From contig JAGAXP010000249.1 of assembly GCA_017940955.1 (NCBI GenBank), positions 1-20,610 of the forward strand: 20,610 bases of DNA, in the 5' to 3' direction. Source of the stretch: Oribacterium sp. (GTDB taxonomy: Bacteria; Bacillota_A; Clostridia; Lachnospirales; Lachnospiraceae). Position 1 is the first letter of the stretch, and every line of letters begins with the position of its first letter. Below the pieces are notes generated by a model. That model was not told where the DNA came from, searched no databases, and saw only the letters and a program-made list of their open reading frames with translations. A program made the position numbers and the translations under genes. Of the stretch, positions 16,301 to 20,610 are shown one piece after another.

Positions 16301-17263
16301 ATTTCCATATCTTGAACGAATCTCCTGTTTTGTTCGCTCATTTGTATAGTAACCGATTAAGTATTCAGGTTCCTTTGAATCCTGTCCGCTTCCTCCACGT
16401 CCGAGATCTGCTGTAGGGTTCTTGGCAGGTTCTGCGTTATAGAGGATTGTACCAACGTTCTTATCAAGGGAATTACCCGGTGCGTGTTTCATGCCCCTTA
16501 AGTAACCATCCTTAAGTGTGTATACAGCTCCCCAGCCCCATGCAGGGATGCTTGGCATTTGATCTGCCACATCTCCTGCGCCGGAACCAAGTACCCACTC
16601 CCATGCAGCATATGTTCCGGTCTGGAATCCGCCAAGAAGTCCGCCACCGCCTTTATCGTCCTGAACGAGGATACCGTTCAGCTCATAGGCAAAGGGGTAG
16701 TCTTTATCTTCCGGTATTCCGGAAGCATTCATCCACATGAGGCTTCCTTCACCGTAGACCGCTTCTTCAGCTTCTTTTGGCCATGTGATCTGTGCAAAGT
16801 TAAGGGCTGAAACACCGCCACCGTTATCCTGCCAGTTCCAATTCGCATAGATGAAGTCACCTACGTCTCTATGGGTGTAGGCGGGCTGTTTTCCTTTTGA
16901 TGTATAGGTGGTATACCATGCTGTTGACTGTTCTTTTGTAGCACCAGGTATGTTTCCTATCAGATAATCATTATGGGAACCGACATATCGATTCTCGCCC
17001 GGTGTATCGGGTTTAACTTCCTGAGATTTTTTATCATCCGGTTCATCTGAACCCATACCTGTTTCGGGGTCAACGTCAATCTTATGGATCGTTGCACCGA
17101 CTGTTGCGTAGGTGACACCGCCACCCTTTACACCCTGCCAAAGACCTATGTGGTTATCATCAAGGTTTCCGAAACCTGCGTAAGCAGGGGTCACGGTATG
17201 AAGCAGCATCAAAAGGCATGTTAGTGCTGATGTTACTGCGTTTTTCTTCTTGAGTTTATTCAT
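13397..17263 (-). pseudogene. Very large secreted protein gene interrupted by an in-frame TAA
   Basis: The frame opens with a clear signal peptide: basic MNKLKKKN, a hydrophobic core SALTCLLMLLH, and cleavage after AYA. AAAGGAGG lies upstream. It runs 1180 codons to TAA at 13721-13723. The same frame then continues for 107 sense codons (VRNGKLSEDSDLWLKDG...) to TAA at 13397 and then the terminator. Composition and codon use do not change across the stop, so a point nonsense mutation is the simplest reading; the intact product would be about 1288 aa. The protein is rich in Thr, Asn, Gly, Tyr and Trp with many short beta-type stretches, as in extracellular proteins. I see no LPXTG anchor and no domain I can name. 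It is divergent from the second secreted-protein gene. A truncated but secreted protein may still be made. Confidence 0.8.
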
Positions 17264-17433
17264 AACATAATCTGTCCTCCTTTATGTATGTTTACTTTAA
17301 TTATGAAAGATTAAGTATGTTTAATGAGAGATCCTTCCAAAGAACCTTACATAAGAATAATCGCCGTAATTTACAGAATCTTAAACTACAGCGCTAAATT
17401 TATGCTAGAAAAATCAGTTATGAAAATCTATGG

Positions 17434-17450
17434 TATAATCATTACGTAAT
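17434..17450 (+). promoter_or_regulatory. Extended -10 promoter with overlapping palindrome
   Basis: TGGTATAAT (17431-17439) is an extended -10 box with a consensus hexamer; the -35 region is weak, as is common with extended -10 promoters. ATTACGTAAT, a perfect palindrome at 17440-17449, would cover the transcription start. Its halves match the ATTAC/GTAAT sites of repeats A and B. The leader to the gene at 17530 would be about 80 nt. Confidence 0.55.
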
Positions 17451-17500
17451 CAAGAATTAATAAATACATGGACGGCGATTTATTAATAAGAAGGAACTAT

Positions 17501-17530
17501 ATGCCGTACCTAAAGAAATGGAGAATTTGA
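17501..17530 (+). CDS. Nine-codon leader frame coupled to the secreted-protein gene
   Basis: ATG at 17501 is preceded by AAGGAA and encodes MPYLKKWRI, ending in TGA whose A is the first base of the next gene's ATG (TGATG). Such a stop-start overlap is a standard layout for translational coupling. The peptide has no run of a single amino acid that would suggest attenuation. It could also be chance. Confidence 0.35.
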   Translation: MPYLKKWRI

Positions 17531-18297
17531 TGATTAGATTTAAGAGACAGTTTATGTTAGTTTTATCAGCGGCACTTGTATCAGCTTCTGTAACTTTCAG
17601 CTCATTTGCGGGCTCAAGTTTTGGGGATTATATTTCACAGATTTACGGTTCTGTTGCTGAAAATACGGCAAATGCGAGAACCGACTGGGCGAGAGAGGTT
17701 GCGGATACTCCTGTAGTATCAGTTTACAAGGGTACTCCTGAAAACAATGTAGAGGGTCAGTTTGACATGGCGGGTGCCATCAAAGCATTCGAGTATGCAC
17801 AGGCACACAGATTTCCTACAAACGAAGGCCGGGCACTCAAGGCTTATGAATGGGATGATACCCTTGCGGGATTTGCGCAGAAGATGCTCAAGGATGATGT
17901 AGCTTTGGGAGCTGTAGATAAGGGATATGTGTTTGACGATACAGGGCGTTTCGACCAGACAAGAGTATATAACTTTGCTACATATTTCCTCGGAACAACC
18001 GGTTATCCTTATGACATTAATTGTTCAAATACTTACAGAGGAAAGACTGTAGACGAAGCTATTTTAGGTTTCGGCAATTTGGATGGCCTTAGAAACCCTC
18101 TTGCTCAGAATGACTATGCAAAGAAGGTGGGTGCAGCGGTACTTAACCATAACGGCGAAAAGCTTCTTCTCTTTGTAATGAGTGAAGAGGGCAAGGCTTA
18201 TACATGGCAGTATTTCGGTGACCATGGTGGTGTTGATAACTACATTAATGAATGCAGCTTGCCATATTCAGCTTTCAGAGAGATGTATGCAAATTGA
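17530..18297 (+). CDS. Secreted protein, possibly CAP/SCP-like, 255 aa
   Basis: The start at 17530 is preceded by TGGAG at good distance; an in-frame ATG at 17518 lacks a site. A signal peptide is evident: basic MIRFKRQ, a hydrophobic MLVLSAALVSASV segment, and likely cleavage near SSFAG. The mature part has FEYAQAHRFPTNEGRALKAYEWDDTLAGFAQKML followed later by NDYAKKVGAAVLNHNGEKLLLFVMSEE. This order, a helix with a conserved acidic/Trp segment and then a beta strand with VGAAV, recalls the CAP (SCP/PR-1) fold, but the canonical His and Glu cavity residues are not evident, so the assignment is tentative. It is divergent from the large secreted-protein gene with 266 nt between the start codons, and is followed by its own terminator. 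The region behind it is duplicated at 502-815. Confidence 0.75.
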   Translation: MIRFKRQFMLVLSAALVSASVTFSSFAGSSFGDYISQIYGSVAENTANARTDWAREVADTPVVSVYKGTPENNVEGQFDMAGAIKAFEYAQAHRFPTNEGRALKAYEWDDTLAGFAQKMLKDDVALGAVDKGYVFDDTGRFDQTRVYNFATYFLGTTGYPYDINCSNTYRGKTVDEAILGFGNLDGLRNPLAQNDYAKKVGAAVLNHNGEKLLLFVMSEEGKAYTWQYFGDHGGVDNYINECSLPYSAFREMYAN

Positions 18298-18346
18298 TTT
18301 AGGCAGAGCCTGAGCGTTCTAAGGGCGAGAGGGCAATTTATAAGAG

Positions 18347-18374
18347 AGGCGGTTCCTTTAGGGCCGTCTTTTTT
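18347..18374 (+). terminator. Terminator of the 255-aa secreted-protein gene
   Basis: AGGCGGTTCC pairs with GGGCCGTCT (one bulged T and G-U pairs) and is followed by six T. The right arm and T run are also found at 502-524, where the left arm has been replaced by the IS4 element. Confidence 0.65.
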
Positions 18375-19010
18375 GTGGGGGAGGGAGGAGAATTGTAAAT
18401 TATATGAGATACAAAAATAATTTAAGTGAAATTAAAATTAGAGGGCATTATATCCCTATTCTTATATTATGATAGATTTTTTTGAAAAACGCATTGAATG
18501 ATATTTCTGAATATTACGCTTTGGCAAACTTTCCTGCCTAGAATTTTGTATACCATGATTCCGGTAATAGGAAACTGCTTTGAAAAGGCATATGTGTCAT
18601 TAATCAAATCAGGCATGTATTGTCTTTGCCGCGTAAGCGGTACAAGAGCAGGCTTTGCAAGAAATGTAGTATTTGACACAAATCAATGTTCGGTTTCCTG
18701 CCCCGGAATACCGGTTTCCTCTGACCGAGACAGGGGGGGTGTAATCCCATACGGAATACTCACATGGCTATGTTCCTGTATACATATGATTATGTCATAA
18801 TGCCAAACTTTGGCTTATATGTATTATGAAAGATAAATTGAAAAATAACAAATCCCTACTGATGTGACATAGTCAGGAGGGATTATTTATAAGTTTTAAT
18901 GCCTAGAAGTAATCAAGCTTAAGTCAAATTATATTATTCAACTAATCTGTCATAATTATATTAAACGGAAATCCATTGATTATAGCATAAGCAAAGCTAT
19001 TTATTAGTTA
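18352..19010 (+). repeat. Right copy of the duplicated downstream region
   Basis: The parts 18352-18480 and 18821-19010 match 502-815. The hairpin AATCCCTACTG/CAGGAGGGATT is kept at 18851-18884. Between the two matching parts lies an extra segment (18481-18821). No credible gene is seen between 18298 and 19096; the longest frame (18498-18800) has no ribosome binding site and crosses an internal inverted repeat. Confidence 0.72.
18481..18821. other. Extra ~340-nt segment flanked by short direct repeats
   Basis: The segment is bordered by TATTATGATAGATT (18465-18478) and TATTATGAAAGATA (18822-18835), while the left copy of the region has just one such sequence at 606-620. Inside are an inverted repeat (18559-18575 against 18693-18708, GTTTCCTATTACCGGAA type), a CCGC/GCGG hairpin near 18632 and a GCCAAACTTTGGC hairpin near the right end. 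It looks like either a small structured insertion or DNA lost from the left copy by recombination between the short repeats. Confidence 0.45.
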
Positions 19011-19060
19011 GATATGACGTGTGAAGAAATTAGTAATACTTTCAACAATTGAATGTATGT

Positions 19061-19079
19061 ATTAGAAAGATAGTGTAAT
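19061..19079 (+). promoter_or_regulatory. Partial copy of the ATTAC/GTAAT site before the HTH gene
   Basis: ATTAGAAAGATAGTGTAATACAG resembles the core of repeats A and B (ATTAC.GATAG...TGTAATACAG) and lies directly before the GAGGAGGG of the gene at 19097. The left half-site has one mismatch and the spacer is 9 instead of 11. Its shared occurrence upstream of three genes suggests a common regulator. Confidence 0.4.
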
Positions 19080-19096
19080 ACAGAGGAGGGCAAGCG

Positions 19097-19285
19097 ATGA
19101 AACAGACAGATAAAAAGATGGTACGTTACAGCGAAGGAGCTAAGTTATACAGCATGGGATTGACATTATTTCAACGCCTCGCAAATGAAGCCGGAGCCGT
19201 ATATAAAATCGAAGGAATGCCTCCTCTTGTAAAGTGCGATGTATTCGAAGCATACATTGAAAAGTATCGAGATAATGACAGTTAA
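19097..19285 (+). CDS. DUF6462-like small helix-turn-helix protein, 62 aa
   Basis: GAGGAGGG upstream of the ATG sets the start. The protein reads MKQTDKKMVRYSEGAKLYSMGLTLFQRLANEAGAVYKIEGMPPLVKCDVFEAYIEKY. This is the MerR/excisionase-like pattern: a first helix (YSEGAKLYSMG), a recognition helix (TLFQRLANEAGA), a beta wing (VYKIEGMPPLVKCDVFEAYI). Such DUF6462-type proteins are frequent in Lachnospiraceae plasmids and integrative elements and are thought to act as regulators or excision factors. The residues fit DNA binding, but the target is unknown. A candidate is the ATTAC/GTAAT site just upstream of its own gene and in repeats A and B. Confidence 0.78.
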   Translation: MKQTDKKMVRYSEGAKLYSMGLTLFQRLANEAGAVYKIEGMPPLVKCDVFEAYIEKYRDNDS

Positions 19286-19388
19286 TCTTTTAATTCAAGA
19301 TAGTAATCTAGGTTTTTGCGTTACCTGGGGTCTCTTATTTTGGTACTGATCATGTTTTTTTAGGTGGTTGATAGTGGAAGCTTACATT

Positions 19389-19424
19389 AGAGCAGTTATC
19401 TCTATTGAGGTAGCTGCTCTTTTT
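19389..19424 (+). terminator. Intrinsic terminator upstream of the antitoxin gene
   Basis: AGAGCAGTTATCTC and GAGGTAGCTGCTCT form a 14-bp stem (two G-U pairs) with a TATT loop, then five T. It separates the HTH gene from the AbiEi-type gene, so the latter needs its own promoter; a TTGACA at 19468-19473 is a possible -35 box without a clear partner. Confidence 0.82.
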
Positions 19425-19510
19425 GAACCCACTTTATGTCAATTTAAAAATAATAGTCTTGTGAGATTGACACATAAATTATTTAATAATCGTGACAAAA
19501 GGAGCATAGG

Positions 19511-20113
19511 ATGACCACTAAAATATATGATCAAATTAAAAATAGATTATCAGCACTAGCTGATGGGGATATTATTTTCACTTCAGATTTTAGCGATATA
19601 GCTTCACTTACAACGATACGAAAATGCCTGGGACGACAAGTAGATGAGGGGACAATTCGTCGAATTATGGATGGAATGTATGAAAAGCCTAAATATAGCA
19701 AACTTCTTAATTCATATATTCCGGCTGATCCTGAGAAAATTGCTTATGCACTGGCAAGAAAATATCATTGGACGATTTCACCATGTGGCGATGTAGCTCT
19801 TAATAAATTAGGCTTATCGACACAAGTGCCTGTTGTTTGGAACTACATTAGCGATGGCCCTTATAGAGAGTTCTCGTGGGATAATATAAAAATATCATTT
19901 AAGCACAAGGCAAATAGGGAAAAATCTCATATGTCAGAAATCTCAATAATCGTTGTAGAGGCGATTAAAACCCTCGGAAAAGAACGAATTGATGATGGGA
20001 TTATTTCTACTTTACGTAATAGATTGAACGACAAAGATAAGCAAATAATAATTTCAGAAACCACTGAAGTTGCTGCATGGGTGTTTGAAATTATTAGAAA
20101 GGTTTGCAGTTAG
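19511..20113 (+). CDS. AbiEi-type (DUF6088) antitoxin, 200 aa
   Basis: AAAGGAGC lies eight bases before the ATG. The N-terminal winged helix (IKNRLSALADGDIIFTSDFSDIASLTTIRKCLGRQVDEGTIRRIMDGMYEKPKYS) is the DNA-binding domain of AbiEi-like type IV antitoxins. The second half (ALARKYHWTISPCGDVALNKLGLSTQVPV, TYISDGPYREF-type strand, ISFKHKANRE) is the antitoxin domain of the DUF6088 group. Such proteins repress their own operon and counter the AbiEii nucleotidyltransferase toxin. The gene looks intact. One base separates its stop from the ATG of the toxin remnant, the usual operon layout. With the toxin broken, it is an orphan that might still neutralise a related toxin elsewhere. Confidence 0.85.
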   Translation: MTTKIYDQIKNRLSALADGDIIFTSDFSDIASLTTIRKCLGRQVDEGTIRRIMDGMYEKPKYSKLLNSYIPADPEKIAYALARKYHWTISPCGDVALNKLGLSTQVPVVWNYISDGPYREFSWDNIKISFKHKANREKSHMSEISIIVVEAIKTLGKERIDDGIISTLRNRLNDKDKQIIISETTEVAAWVFEIIRKVCS

Positions 20114-20114
20114 T

Positions 20115-20237
20115 ATGAAGAATTTTGCAAAACAAACCGTTGAGGATAGAAAAGAAGTGTTTCAGGCAGTAGCTGTTAGCATGGGATTAAGGCCTGATAT
20201 TATTGAAAAAGATTTTTGGGTTTGTTTTAAAAAATAA
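20115..20237 (+). pseudogene. AbiEii-type toxin, N-terminal stump of about 36 residues
   Basis: The frame MKNFAKQTVEDRKEVFQAVAVSMG followed by LRPDIIEKDFWVC is the conserved N-terminus of AbiEii nucleotidyltransferase toxins, where IxEKDFWVC precedes a W/TLK(R)LF block. Here it turns into FKK and a stop, and the following AT-rich DNA does not continue the family in any frame I can see. Complete toxins are around 250-300 residues and hold the nucleotidyltransferase GSxxD-type motif, absent here. The toxin must therefore be inactive. The break point is about 80 nt before the IS end at 20319, so an insertion followed by deletion is a likely cause. Confidence 0.75.
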
Positions 20238-20318
20238 CATTTTTTAAGTTATTGATACTTGAAACAATATGTTATAATATTCATTGAGTAATTCTTATTG
20301 AATACTCCGGGGCTGTTT

Positions 20319-20435
20319 GAGCCACCTGTCCGGAATTTGAGAGCCACCATTCCGGATGGGGAGAGCCACCAGAAATATTATTCCACGGTGCTCTTGACAC
20401 GAGCCTCCACGGCATATGATTTTCATGGCAAACAG
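20319..20435. mobile_element. IS end with 22-nt repeats (IS21-like), second copy
   Basis: GAGCCACCTGTCCGGAATTTGA is followed directly by GAGCCACCATTCCGGATGGGGA and a third GAGCCACC, giving a period of 22 nt. Closely spaced transposase-binding repeats are typical of IS21-family ends; the family is inferred. The sequence to about 20435 aligns with 9650-9750. No transposase frame follows in the window: after it come a CATGGCAA/TTGCCATG inverted pair and the tail of a minus-strand gene. 20238-20318 holds an imperfect ATTCATTGAG...TATTGAATAC palindrome and nothing else I recognise. Confidence 0.6.
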
Positions 20436-20491
20436 ACAAACACAGTGCCTCCGGCAGGGTTGCCATGGCACACTAGTACAACGAATAATAA

Positions 20492-20608
20492 TTAACTGAC
20501 ACTTAATGCATCATTAGATTTAACTCCAGCTGATTCTGCCTCGGCAACACTGATTTCATCCATTTTGTATGTCCAATGATAAACTACAGGTTCACGATTT
20601 ATTTCCTC
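20492..20608 (-). CDS. C-terminal end of an unidentified protein, cut by the window edge
   Basis: Reading in from the right edge, the minus strand is open for 38 codons (EEINREPVVYHWTYKMDEIS...) to a TAA at 20492-20494. Composition is protein-like, and the other two minus-strand frames hit stops quickly. I do not recognise it. It ends about 60 nt from the IS end, so it may be flanking element DNA or part of another mobile gene. Confidence 0.45.
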   Translation of the reverse strand, partial: EEINREPVVYHWTYKMDEISVAEAESAGVKSNDALSVS

Positions 20609-20610
20609 AA

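Noticed and set aside
18498..18800. Open frame of 100 codons on the plus strand
   Set aside because: No ribosome binding site, odd Cys-rich composition, crosses an inverted repeat and lies in a segment missing from the other repeat copy.
1..20610. CRISPR arrays, rRNA genes, riboswitches
   Set aside because: No spaced identical repeats, rRNA-like stretches or recognisable riboswitch cores were seen on either strand by reading.

Overview
The window looks like part of a plasmid or integrated mobilizable element from a low-GC Gram-positive anaerobe. Lachnospiraceae, perhaps Butyrivibrio or Pseudobutyrivibrio, is my best guess. The basis is AT-rich intergenic DNA, strong AGGAGG-type ribosome binding sites, a MobA/MobL relaxase with a TraG-type coupling protein, DUF5688, ArdC-like and DUF3847-like accessory genes, and a DUF6462-like helix-turn-helix protein. 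The genus is inferred from family content. No integrase, rRNA, tRNA or CRISPR array is seen, and no mating-channel genes (VirB4, VirB6) are present, so the element would need a channel encoded elsewhere.

Layout. 1-501: 3' end of an IS4-family insertion sequence. 502-815: a diverged copy of the DNA downstream of the secreted-protein gene at the other end of the window. 887-1405: an unknown gene. 1406-1750: two hairpins and a possible small RNA. 1751-8237, minus strand: a mobilization operon reading coupling protein, small protein, DUF5688 protein, 47-aa protein, ArdC-like metalloprotease-type protein, terminator, DUF3847-like protein, relaxase. 8238-13325, plus strand: a replication-like region with a replisome-organizer-like protein and a DUF927-type ATPase. 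Each of these two genes is preceded by a copy of a diverged ~350-nt repeat, with a degenerate IS end-pair between them. Downstream lie inverted clusters of a GTAACCAT motif and a 119-aa gene. 13397-18297: two divergent genes for secreted proteins, one very large and broken by an in-frame TAA. 18298-19096: non-coding DNA holding the second repeat copy with an extra ~340 nt. 19097-20237: a small HTH gene, an AbiEi-type antitoxin gene and a stump of its AbiEii toxin. 20319-20610: another IS end and the tail of a minus-strand gene that leaves the window.

How the parts fit. The relaxase would nick the transfer origin (not located here) and the coupling protein would hand the DNA-protein complex to a mating channel. 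ArdC-like and DUF5688 proteins are usual passengers of such operons. The plus-strand replication genes probably maintain the element. The ATTAC/GTAAT inverted motif recurs before both replication genes and, more weakly, before the HTH gene. A CATAATTA-centred motif recurs in at least eight intergenic places, so a shared regulator or binding protein is plausible. The secreted pair looks like cargo of unknown role. Several parts are decaying: the nonsense codon, the truncated toxin and the transposase-less IS ends.
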